Source of the DNA: Micromonospora sp. M71_S20
GTDB taxonomy: Bacteria; Actinomycetota; Actinomycetes; Mycobacteriales; Micromonosporaceae
Length of the DNA: 64,000 nucleotides
Direction of reading: 5' to 3'
Assembly (NCBI RefSeq): GCF_003664255.1
Contig: NZ_RCCV01000001.1
Span: 3,844,001 to 3,908,000, forward strand
The notes under the pieces were generated by a model. The model did not search any database. It was not told the DNA's origin and worked only from the letters and a program-made list of their open reading frames with translations. Each line of letters begins with the position of its first letter. Within the stretch, counting starts at the first letter, position 1. A program made the translations under genes and the position numbers. This document shows positions 35,830 through 44,068 of this stretch, one piece after another.

Positions 35830-37062
35830 TCACCAGGTGCCGTCGTCGCGAACCCGGGTTGGCGCCCGGCCGAGCAGCAGGGTGGTCAGCGCGGCGTCGA
35901 TGTCCTCGCCGAGGAACCACTCACCGGCCTGGTCCAGCGTGAAGACCCGCCCCCGCTCGTCGACGGCGAAGATGCTGTCGCCGTGCTCGGAGCCGACGGG
36001 AAAGAGCCTCGTCCCGAGTACGGCAGCGAAGTCGGCGAGTGTGTCGGCCGAGTACGCGCTCCGGAGTGGGTTGGTCGTGAACCGACTGATCCAGACCTGC
36101 TCGCCGGGGCCCCGGCGGCTGCTCACGATCGCGGGGAAGGCGGTCAGCGCCCGCTCGGCCGCAGGGAAGGGCTCGTGGCGGTGTCGCTGGCCGGCGACCT
36201 CGCACGTCTCCCGGATCGCCCCGGCGGCCAAAGCGGGGTTGAACTCGCTGTCCTCCCAGCCGGCATCCATCAGTGCGTCGCCCACCGGGGGCGGGAAGCG
36301 CCCCGGATGATGCGGGTGCTGCGGCTGCGGGTGCCACTGCGAGGTGAAGGCCAGGTCCGCCCAGGACAGCGCGTTGAAGTGGACCAGGAAGTTGACGCAC
36401 GAGTCGCAGGCTCTTTCCGCCCTGCCGCCATAGGGGTCACCCGCCTCCCGCACCCGGAAGACCTCGAAGCGGGCGCCGCCCAGCAGCATTTCCGCGTCGG
36501 CCATGCCGAGCGGCGCGATGCCCTCGGCGGCGCGGCGGTGGTCGTAGTCGTGCAGGACGTCGGAGACGACGATCAGCTCGGCGTGCCGGTCGCCGCCGCG
36601 CACCAGGTGCCCGGGGGGCAATCCGTCCAGGTAGGACCGCACCAGCGGGTGGTGGTTCAACGTGACGTCGCCCTTGGCGCCCTGCGCGCGGAACAGCCGT
36701 CCCTCGACCGTCAGGTGCGCCGCCGTGCCGGGCGTCGGCAGCCGGCGGATCTCGCGGAGCAGTTGGCTCGCCGGATTGACCGTACGGGGCACCGCGGGGC
36801 CTTCCGGCCGACTCCGGCGGTACATCTGCGCGACCACGTCGACCGGCACGCGCGGCCAGGTGGTCACCTCGCCGGTCAGCTTGTCCACCACCGTGGTCGG
36901 CAGGTCGCCGGGCATCGTCCTCGCCTCGATGGGCACGGTGGACGTGATGACGTAGCCGAGTTCGAACTCGTCGACGCTGGGGCGGCACTCGTGTCCCAGG
37001 CGCTGTGACTCGCGGCGGGCCCACACGGCGGCGAGCTGCTCGGCCTGCTGGCGATCGATCAC
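35830..37062 (-). CDS. YrhB-like / YwqJ-type deaminase / SUKH-3 fusion protein
   Basis: 410 residues in three modules. Residues 1-55 look like a YrhB/Imm35-type immunity fold (VWARRESQRLGHECRPSVDE). Residues about 110-225 are a YwqJ-like nucleic-acid deaminase: RLFRAQGAKGD, then GGDRHAELIVV (zinc-binding His and catalytic Glu) and ACDSCVNF (the CxxC pair). Residues about 255-405 are a SUKH-3 immunity domain (LMDAGWEDSEFNPALAAGAI, FPVGSEHGDSIFAVDERGRV, WFLGEDIDAAL). A deaminase fused to immunity domains fits a resident anti-toxin protein or an immunity-like signalling protein rather than a secreted toxin, since no secretion signal is present. The start is GTG at 37062. It is divergent from the toxin operon at 37137. 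Confidence 0.82.
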   Translation of the reverse strand: MIDRQQAEQLAAVWARRESQRLGHECRPSVDEFELGYVITSTVPIEARTMPGDLPTTVVDKLTGEVTTWPRVPVDVVAQMYRRSRPEGPAVPRTVNPASQLLREIRRLPTPGTAAHLTVEGRLFRAQGAKGDVTLNHHPLVRSYLDGLPPGHLVRGGDRHAELIVVSDVLHDYDHRRAAEGIAPLGMADAEMLLGGARFEVFRVREAGDPYGGRAERACDSCVNFLVHFNALSWADLAFTSQWHPQPQHPHHPGRFPPPVGDALMDAGWEDSEFNPALAAGAIRETCEVAGQRHRHEPFPAAERALTAFPAIVSSRRGPGEQVWISRFTTNPLRSAYSADTLADFAAVLGTRLFPVGSEHGDSIFAVDERGRVFTLDQAGEWFLGEDIDAALTTLLLGRAPTRVRDDGTW

Positions 37063-37136
37063 GGCTTGAAAGTACCGGACCCCACGGATTCGTGGCGCCC
37101 GGTATGGTTCGCCCTACCGACGGTAACCGGGGGAGG

Positions 37137-37310
37137 GTGGCGTTGGCCGAGAGATTTGAGGAGCTGGTTCTGCGCACGTGGGAGGGCGTGGGTCGGCACC
37201 TGGAGGGTCTCGGCGCGGACGTGGTTCGGTCGGTGGATGCCAACGTGCGGGCGGACGCGGCGGGTGCGGGTCGGCTCGGCCGCGTCGGCGACCGGCACCA
37301 GCAGCGCTGA
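37137..37310 (+). CDS. Small protein leading the toxin operon
   Basis: 57 residues from a GTG preceded by GGGGGAGG, with a plausible -10 (TATGGT, 37103-37108) upstream. The protein is helical (ERFEELVLRTWEGVGRHLEG) with no recognised family. It ends 18 bp before the toxin start, so it is likely a co-expressed ESX/WXG-type helper such as a chaperone or partner. Confidence 0.5.
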   Translation: MALAERFEELVLRTWEGVGRHLEGLGADVVRSVDANVRADAAGAGRLGRVGDRHQQR

Positions 37311-37328
37311 TCCGCTGAGGAGACCCGG

Positions 37329-40300
37329 ATGAGTGTGTTGCCGAGCCCCATCCCGCACCCGCTCGACTACTCGCCCTGGCAGTTGCCCGGCTGGGTCTAC
37401 GAGGCCCTGGACTGGGTCATCGGTGTCGAGTGGCCGGAGGGCAACGAACGCGCGGTCTGGGAACTCGCGGACCAGTGGTACGCGGTGGCCGCCGCGCTGG
37501 CCGGGCCGCGTGCCGACGCCGTTGCCGCCGCTGGTGAGGTGCGTAGCGGGTACGGCGGCGTCGGGGCGGTCGCTGCCGCTTTCGACACCGCCTGGCGTCG
37601 GGTGGCGGAGGGCGACGAGGCGCCGTTGCCCGTGCTGCTCGCCGTCAGCACCGAGCTGGGTCGGCTGGTGGAGGAGTGTGGCTGCGACATCGAGGGCGCC
37701 AAGCTCGAGGTCTGGATCGAGCTGGGCATCCTGGTGATCGAACTGCTGTCACTGGCCGTCGCGACCGTGCTCACCGCGGGCGCGGCCTCGCCCGCCGCCG
37801 GGGCGGCGATCACCGCCACCAGGCTGATCGTGCAGCAGATCTTCAAGCGGCTGATGGCGCAACTGGCCCGCAAGTCGCTCAGGCAGGGGCTGAAGGAGGC
37901 CGGCGAGCGGGCGGCGAAGGAGGTCACGAAGGGCGGTGTGCGGGGGTTCAGCCGCCGCGCGGCGCTGAGCGGGGTGTCCGAGGCGGCCGAGGAGAGCGGC
38001 ATCAACCTCGCCACCCAGGCGTACCAGAACTCGACCGGCCGCCGGCACGGGCTGGACGTGACGGAGCTGGGCACCACGGCGCTCGGCGGTATGGCCGGCG
38101 GGGCGGTCGCGCCGCTGGCCGGCCTCGGGCGGCACGCCACCGGCCGGGGCGCCCGGATCGGGGAGCACTTCGGCCGCGAGATGGCCGGCGAGGTGATGGC
38201 CGATCAGGCCGCGAGCCTCGCCACCGGCCAAGGGCTGACCTCCGTGGAGGACGCGGCCCGCGCGGCCGCCTCCGGCGTCCGGGGTTCCGCCACCGCGCAG
38301 GCCGACGCGGCGTTGCAGGCACGGCTGAACGGCCAGATGAGCGCCCTGGCCGGGATGCCCTCCATCTCGGTGGACAGTGGGGCTCCCACGCAACCCTCGA
38401 CCCCAATCGCAGGTTCGATGCCGGGTGTGGAGGCGTCCCGCCACGCGCTCTCGACGCCGGACGCGGAGACGCCCCGATCGGTGCCTGCCGTCGGGGTCGA
38501 CACGCCAGTCGAGGCGAGGGCGGCGACCGCGACGCCAACGTCTTCGGACGCTGGTGCACCCGAGTCCGACAGCCGGATTCCCGAGCAGCGCGTGGCCTCG
38601 TCCAGTACGCCGTCTCAGGTTTCCGACTCGGTCTCCGCCGCCCATGCGGTCAGCCCGGCGGTTGAGGGTGTGCCCGCGGAAGCACGAACCGCTCCACCGC
38701 CCCCACCCGGCGTCGACCCCGGGAATCGGTCCGTATTCCCGGCGTCGCAAGCCGAGGCGCCCAGGGCTCCGCTCGACCCGACGCTCTCCTCAGTCGCGCC
38801 TGCCGCACCTTCGACAGTTGCTCATGCCCCGTCGGTGGTCCCTGGTCCCGTCAACGAATCGGTGCCCGGTTCCGGGCTGGCCGCGCAGAACACCGGCGTC
38901 GCGGCAACCAACCCGCCGACGACCGGGGGACCAGCGCCCCACGGTTCAGCAGCGAACCCACCGCTCGCCGGGATCTCGGCGCAGGCGTCCCCGGTCACCG
39001 CTACGGGGCCGGCAGCGTCCGGTGAGACGACGACGAGAACCGCAGGGCCGAAGGTGGGCTCATCGCGCGTCCCAGACGTGGGGCCGGGGACGCCTGTGGT
39101 CCCGTCACCGACAGACCGGACGCCCGAGGCGGTGCCACACCCGTCAAGAGCCACAGGGCAGCCACCTCCGCGTCCGCGCACGCCGGAGTGGTACGCCGCC
39201 AGATGGGCCGCGGACCAGGACGCGTTCGAGCGGCGCCGCTACCGGGGGCACTTCGAGTTCCAGCGCAGGACTCATGAGGAGAACCGCCGTCTGGACAGCG
39301 CGGCGCGACTGCGTCAGGCCGCAGATCGGAGCTACGACGAAGCCCGGTGGCTGGTCAGCGAGGGCCGTCGCCTGGCGCAGGCCGGGCATCGCGCTGCCGC
39401 CGAGCGCTACTTTCTGGGGGCCCGTGACCGGGAGCGCTGGTGTCACCAGCAGAGGGATCTGGCAGAAGCGGTCCTCGCCGGAGCAGCCGCCCCAGGCGTC
39501 GTCGCCGTCGATGGTGCGGACTTCCGCCGGATCAACGACGACGTCGGCGACCTGGCATACGGTGCCGTGGAGACCGGCGACCGCTCGGCCTTGACAGGCG
39601 ACGACTACCCGCCGCCGATCGACCGGTCCCGGAACTACGGCCGGCCCGGCGGTCTGCGTCCGCCGCTGGCCCTGCACCAGACCGACATCGAACGGCAGTT
39701 GCCCCGAGAACCCGACGGGAGCGTCCGGCGCAACGCCGACCCGCGAGTGGGCGGCTGGTTCGGGTTGGTCAACGACGGCGGACCGCAGGCCGACCCGACC
39801 CGCGGCATCAACTGCATCGACTGCACCCTGTCGATGTTCGACACCTGGATGCACGGTCGCCCCCGGGTGGCCGCTCCCCGCACCTTCGACGCCTACCTGG
39901 CCGGCGACATCACGTGCCCCATCAACGGCGAACGCGACGGCATCGGGCGGGTGGAGGACATCACCGGAGGCCGTTTCCAGCGCCTCTGCCAGCCGACCGA
40001 GGACATCCAGGGTGTTGAGCGGCAGCGGGCCATCGACACGGGATACCGCAACCTGCACGACCAGCTTCGCCTCGGCGGCCACGGCAGCTTCGCCTTCGTC
40101 ATCAACAACTGGGAGCAGGGCGGTTCCCACATCTGGGTCGCCCTCAACCAGAACGGCACCATCCTCTACCTCGACCCGCAGACCGGCACCGTGTCGACGA
40201 CACCCCTGTACCGGCACCACGGCCTCCCGCATCCGCACAACGCCGTCGACACCGAGGTCCTGGTGATCGGCTCGGACGGCAGACCGATGCCGCTGGGTGG

Positions 40301-41339
40301 ACTGCGGCGGGGGCGGTTCAGCCAGCGACCGGACCTGCCGGAGTACCCACCCGTCGAAACCGACCAGGGTTACGGCGAACTGTTCCTCAACCGCATGCAC
40401 CTACTGGACGGGCCGGGCTCAGTAGGCTCAGGCCCCTCGGTCGGTGAGAATCCACCCGATCAGGTCGAGCCAGGCGAGCCATCACCGCTACTTGACCAGT
40501 TGTCTCCTCGAGAGCACTCTGCCCTGGCCACCCTCCGAAGCCGAGCGGTGGCTGCCGCTGACGAGGTTGAGAACGCGCTTGCGGACGTGGGAGTGCGGGT
40601 GACAAGGAGACTGGGATTGGACCGTCCTATCCTCCTGCGAGATCGAGAGTTCAGAGTGAAGGCTCTAGACTCTCTGGCCCGCAAATATCTTGACGAAGCA
40701 CAAGCGGTCGGGATGTCGGTCGAAGAATTCAGCCGGGAGGTGAACGACGTCCTCAGGTTTTCCTTCTCCATGCCGTCGAAAGATTGGTACGGGGATGCTG
40801 TGCAGGCGATCCTCGCGGAGGTTGGCGAGATGGGATATGTTGTCGACGCCAAAAGCTGCAAGAACTTCTGGCGTACGGGCAACCGCTTCTATGGGTTCAA
40901 CTGCACGGTTGTCTCGCCAGGCGGTCAAACTTTCGAGTTGCAGTTGCACAGTGATATGTCCAGAGAGGCCTGGATGCTGACGCATGAAGCGTACGAGGTT
41001 CTGCGTCGGAGTTCTGAGCCCTCTGAGCGACGCATCCATGCGTTCATGCGGATGCTGCTCGTCAACAGGCGATCTGGGATGCCGGACCAGATACCGCCGC
41101 GGCTTTCCGAGAATTTTCCGGCCAAAGACGCCACGTTCGCGAAGTGGATACTTGCGAATGGCCGAGTCTGGGGCGAGTACCTGCGCAGGATGGACCATGA
41201 GGGGCGTAGCTTTTCGCAGGCCGTTGAGGAGTTTGACCTGACCGCAGAAGACTTTCCAATCTCCAGTGAACTCCTCATGCAACTAGGGAAGAATGATGTT
41301 GACCTACTACGTAATCTACCGAGACGACGCCAAGGCTAG
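37329..41339 (+). CDS. Polymorphic toxin: CpnT-like N-terminus, papain-fold glutamine deamidase, RelA/SpoT-like C-terminal domain
   Basis: 1,336 residues, ATG after GAGGAGA. Residues 1-330 form a WXG100/CpnT-like helical N-terminus (HPLDYSPWQLPGWVYEALDW, later small-residue helices) that directs ESX-type export. Residues 340-640 are a Pro/Ser/Thr/Ala-rich linker. Residues about 770-960 form a papain-fold toxin (glutamine deamidase): NCIDCTLSMFDTW near 827 supplies the Cys, GGSHIWVALNQNG near 932 the His and LYLDPQTG near 947 the Asp. A second domain follows (residues 1080-1330): RVKALDSLARKY, NDVLRFSFSMPSKDWY, RFYGFNCTVVSPGGQTFELQ and a MLTHEAYE end, which matches the RelA/SpoT nucleotidyltransferase pattern. 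Two catalytic ends in one chain are unusual. The likely immunity gene overlaps the last 47 bp. Confidence 0.85.
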   Translation: MSVLPSPIPHPLDYSPWQLPGWVYEALDWVIGVEWPEGNERAVWELADQWYAVAAALAGPRADAVAAAGEVRSGYGGVGAVAAAFDTAWRRVAEGDEAPLPVLLAVSTELGRLVEECGCDIEGAKLEVWIELGILVIELLSLAVATVLTAGAASPAAGAAITATRLIVQQIFKRLMAQLARKSLRQGLKEAGERAAKEVTKGGVRGFSRRAALSGVSEAAEESGINLATQAYQNSTGRRHGLDVTELGTTALGGMAGGAVAPLAGLGRHATGRGARIGEHFGREMAGEVMADQAASLATGQGLTSVEDAARAAASGVRGSATAQADAALQARLNGQMSALAGMPSISVDSGAPTQPSTPIAGSMPGVEASRHALSTPDAETPRSVPAVGVDTPVEARAATATPTSSDAGAPESDSRIPEQRVASSSTPSQVSDSVSAAHAVSPAVEGVPAEARTAPPPPPGVDPGNRSVFPASQAEAPRAPLDPTLSSVAPAAPSTVAHAPSVVPGPVNESVPGSGLAAQNTGVAATNPPTTGGPAPHGSAANPPLAGISAQASPVTATGPAASGETTTRTAGPKVGSSRVPDVGPGTPVVPSPTDRTPEAVPHPSRATGQPPPRPRTPEWYAARWAADQDAFERRRYRGHFEFQRRTHEENRRLDSAARLRQAADRSYDEARWLVSEGRRLAQAGHRAAAERYFLGARDRERWCHQQRDLAEAVLAGAAAPGVVAVDGADFRRINDDVGDLAYGAVETGDRSALTGDDYPPPIDRSRNYGRPGGLRPPLALHQTDIERQLPREPDGSVRRNADPRVGGWFGLVNDGGPQADPTRGINCIDCTLSMFDTWMHGRPRVAAPRTFDAYLAGDITCPINGERDGIGRVEDITGGRFQRLCQPTEDIQGVERQRAIDTGYRNLHDQLRLGGHGSFAFVINNWEQGGSHIWVALNQNGTILYLDPQTGTVSTTPLYRHHGLPHPHNAVDTEVLVIGSDGRPMPLGGLRRGRFSQRPDLPEYPPVETDQGYGELFLNRMHLLDGPGSVGSGPSVGENPPDQVEPGEPSPLLDQLSPREHSALATLRSRAVAAADEVENALADVGVRVTRRLGLDRPILLRDREFRVKALDSLARKYLDEAQAVGMSVEEFSREVNDVLRFSFSMPSKDWYGDAVQAILAEVGEMGYVVDAKSCKNFWRTGNRFYGFNCTVVSPGGQTFELQLHSDMSREAWMLTHEAYEVLRRSSEPSERRIHAFMRMLLVNRRSGMPDQIPPRLSENFPAKDATFAKWILANGRVWGEYLRRMDHEGRSFSQAVEEFDLTAEDFPISSELLMQLGKNDVDLLRNLPRRRQG

Positions 41340-41592
41340 ACCGGCGGGAATTTTCGTGATGGATCTGGCCACTGGGTCCGCTATTCTGTGGAACCATCGT
41401 AAGGCTGCCTGGGCATACGACCCGGATCTCGTCCTCAGGTTCTTGGACGATTATCGTAACCTGGATCGATATGAGAACGTCGACAGGTCGGCGGTCGAAG
41501 CCGTGGTGCGGGAGGTCACTGGAGGCGAGGGTTTGCCGGACGAGGATTCAATCGCGCTCATGCTTCAGGTAGGACTTCGGCCGGCCGAATGA
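41293..41592 (+). CDS. Probable immunity protein for the adjacent toxin
   Basis: 99 residues, starting within the toxin's 3' end with GGGA a few bases before two tandem ATGs (41293 and 41296). The protein is small, acidic and soluble (YYVIYRDDAKARPAGIFVMD, LRFLDDYRNLDRYENVD), with the size and placement of toxin immunity genes. No family was recognised. Overlap with the C-terminal domain suggests that it protects against the RelA/SpoT-like part; the deamidase part may need another protein. Confidence 0.65.
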   Translation: MMLTYYVIYRDDAKARPAGIFVMDLATGSAILWNHRKAAWAYDPDLVLRFLDDYRNLDRYENVDRSAVEAVVREVTGGEGLPDEDSIALMLQVGLRPAE

Positions 41593-41783
41593 GGTCGCTG
41601 GCGCCAACGCTGCCCTCGCCACTTTGGCCGTGCTGGCTGGTCGTCGCGCATTCGGCCCCACCTCCGACATCGTGGCCCCGCCGACTGCTGATGTGGGGAG
41701 ACGCGGCGCGTACACCATCGGGTCTTCTGCGATCTGCTGCTGCGCGCTGGCCGCCGCTGTCGACACTCGTGGCTGACTGGCGT

Positions 41784-42101
41784 TCAGTCGTCGCAGCCGA
41801 CGCCGTCGCCGTCACGGTCGAGGTGGTAGATGTCGCTACCCACCACCCGGACCGGTCGATGGACGTAGGCGGGCCCGTTACCGCTGCCGCCGGCGCAGCC
41901 GACGTCACTGGCGACGGGTACGCACGCTCCGCTGTAGTTCGGATCGCACTGCCGGGTCTGCTTGGTACCGATCCTCACCACCTGCGTGACCGGCGCCCTG
42001 TTGATCTCCGACTTGATCAGCTTCTTTGCCGTCCGCACACCGTCGGTGAGAATGACCTGGTAGGTGAGGGTCTTGACGCGCCGCTGACCCGAAGCCGAAA
42101 C
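41784..42101 (-). pseudogene. Fragment of a G5/excalibur-domain protein
   Basis: After an in-frame TAG at 42104-42102, the frame reads VSASGQRRVKTLTYQVILTD and then VTQVVRIGTKQ, the second half of a G5 domain, followed by an excalibur calcium-binding-like end (CDPNYSGACVPVASDV, VVGSDIYHLDRDGDGVGCDD). Upstream of the TAG a hydrophobic stretch (VTSLFLAVADGGACC) is in the same frame and may be its signal region. The family is usually an exported wall-associated protein, so the TAG makes this a probable pseudogene. Confidence 0.65.
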
Positions 42102-42255
42102 CTAGCAACACGCGCCCCCGTCAGCCACCGCAAGGAACAGCGACGTGACTGCATGTGTACGGCGCGGGCCACGGCGATCGCCCTGCACACAGGAGGCCTC
42201 GGACCCGGGTCTTGGAATGATGTCGATCCCTCGATGCCGTTGGTAGGGTGCTGCG

Positions 42256-43221
42256 GTGCCTCCCCCTTCCACCGTCGGCGCGCCACCGGGCGACCGCTCC
42301 CTGACCACCGAATCCACGCCCTCCACCGCCCGACAGGTGCGGCGCGCACGCTTCAGCGAGTCCGGTCTCGCGTGGCTGATGCTGCTGCCCTCGGTGGGGG
42401 TCTTCGCCCTGTTCGTGTTCTGGCCGCTCGGGCGGACGCTGTACCTGTCGGTGCACGGCAACGACATCTTCGGCGCCGCGTCGGAGTACGTCGGCGCGGC
42501 GCACTACCGGGACATGCTGTCCGGGGAGTTCGGCAAGGTGCTGGCCACGACGGCGCTGTTCACGCTCTTCTCGGTGGTGCCGGCCGTGCTGGGCGCGCTC
42601 TTCGTGGTGCTGCTGCTGGAGGCGCGCATCCGCGGCGTACGGGCGCTGCGCACCGCGTTCGCCCTGCCGTTCGCGTTCTCGGTGGCGACCGCGTCGGTCA
42701 TCTTCGCCGTCATCTACAACCCGGCGATCGGGGTGGCGAACGGACTGCTCGGCTCCCTCGGCTTCGACCGGGTCAACTGGCTCACCGACCCGTCGATCGC
42801 GCTGCCCGCCGTCTGCGCCGCGACGGTGTGGATGAACTTCGGCTACAACATCCTCGTGCTCTCCGCCGGGGTCTCGGCGATCTCGCCCGAGGTGGTTGAG
42901 GCGGCGCGGCTGGACGGCGCGACCGGCTGGCGGCTGGCGACGCGGATCACCGTGCCGCTGCTCTCCCCGCAACTGTTCTTCCTCGTCGTGGTCTCCACGA
43001 TCCACGCCCTGCAGAGCTTCGGGCAGATCCACATCCTGACCAAGGGCGGGCCGGACCAGGCCACCACGACGCTGGTCTACTCGATCTACGAGAAGGCGTT
43101 CGCCTTCGGCTCCTCCGACTTCGGCGCGGCCAGCGCGCAGGCCGTCGTGCTGCTGGTCATCATGCTCGGCTGCACGGCCGTCCAATTCGGCGTCCTCGAA
43201 CGGCGGGTCCACTACCGATGA
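42256..43221 (+). CDS. ugpA: Ugp-like sugar-phosphate ABC transporter permease (MalF type)
   Basis: 321 residues with six transmembrane helices (first around residues 45-65) and the cytoplasmic EAA loop EAARLDGATGWRLATRITVP, which docks to the ATPase. It is the first of a permease-permease-binding protein operon. The substrate class (glycerol-3-phosphate or a related diester) is inferred from the binding protein at 44069. No ATPase gene is adjacent, so a shared MsiK-type ATPase is likely, as in many actinomycetes. The GTG start sits 6 bp after a TAGGGT -10-like box (42244-42249), so the transcript may be leaderless. The end overlaps ugpE by 4 bp. Confidence 0.85.
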   Translation: MPPPSTVGAPPGDRSLTTESTPSTARQVRRARFSESGLAWLMLLPSVGVFALFVFWPLGRTLYLSVHGNDIFGAASEYVGAAHYRDMLSGEFGKVLATTALFTLFSVVPAVLGALFVVLLLEARIRGVRALRTAFALPFAFSVATASVIFAVIYNPAIGVANGLLGSLGFDRVNWLTDPSIALPAVCAATVWMNFGYNILVLSAGVSAISPEVVEAARLDGATGWRLATRITVPLLSPQLFFLVVVSTIHALQSFGQIHILTKGGPDQATTTLVYSIYEKAFAFGSSDFGAASAQAVVLLVIMLGCTAVQFGVLERRVHYR

Positions 43222-44048
43222 AAAAGCTCAACCTCGGGCGGGTCGCCGTCTACGTCGTGCTCGGCCTGGCGGCGATCCCCGTGCTGTTCCCGGTCTACTA
43301 CGGCTTCGTGGGCGCCGTGATGGGCCCCGGTGACCTGGCGACCTATCCGCCCGCGCTGGTGCCGAGCGCGCTGCACTGGCAGAACATCACCGACGTGTTC
43401 CGCTCGGTGCCGCTCGGCCGCTTCTACGCGAACTCCGCCGTGCAGGCCGGGGTCATCACGGTGGCGCAGGTGGTCACCAGCATCTTCGCCGCGTACGCCT
43501 TCGCGTTCCTCCGCCTGCCGGCGAAGGCGGCGACGTTCAGCCTGTTCCTCGCCACCCTCATGGTGCCGTGGGAAGCGATCATCATCCCCAACTACCTGGC
43601 CATCTCCGACTGGGGCCTGACGCGGGGCGGGCTGACGTACCTCGGCCTGGTGCTGCCCTTCCTCGCCTCGGCGTTCGGCACGTTCCTGCTGCGGCAGGCG
43701 TTCCTGCAGTTCCCGACCGAGCTGCGCGACGCCGCGGTGATCGACGGGTGCGGCCACTGGCGCCTGCTGTGGCGGGTCATCGTGCCGCTGTCCAAGCCCT
43801 CCATCGCGGCGGTCGGGGTCTACGTCTTCCTCTCGGCGTGGAACCAGTACTTCTGGCCGCTGATCCTGATCCGCGACACCGAGTTCCAGACGCTGCAGAT
43901 CGGCATCTCCCAGCTCAACGACGCCGAGGCGGCGCAGCCGGGTCTCGTCCTCGCCGGCGTCGCGTTGTCGCTGCTACCCACGCTGGCCGTCGTGATCTTC
44001 GGCCAGCGCTACATCGTCCGCGGGCTGACCGCCGGGGCGCTGCGTTGA
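43218..44048 (+). CDS. ugpE: Ugp-like ABC transporter permease (MalG type)
   Basis: 276 residues with six transmembrane helices and an EAA-type loop (DAAVIDGCGHWRLLWRVIVP). It pairs with the preceding permease to form the membrane channel of the importer. The start overlaps ugpA (ATGA) and the gene ends 20 bp before ugpB, so all three are co-transcribed. Typical MalG features include the C-terminal RYIVRGLTAGAL tail that enters the ATPase. Confidence 0.87.
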   Translation: MKKLNLGRVAVYVVLGLAAIPVLFPVYYGFVGAVMGPGDLATYPPALVPSALHWQNITDVFRSVPLGRFYANSAVQAGVITVAQVVTSIFAAYAFAFLRLPAKAATFSLFLATLMVPWEAIIIPNYLAISDWGLTRGGLTYLGLVLPFLASAFGTFLLRQAFLQFPTELRDAAVIDGCGHWRLLWRVIVPLSKPSIAAVGVYVFLSAWNQYFWPLILIRDTEFQTLQIGISQLNDAEAAQPGLVLAGVALSLLPTLAVVIFGQRYIVRGLTAGALR

Positions 44049-44068
44049 ACCATCGAGAAGGAGAACCA

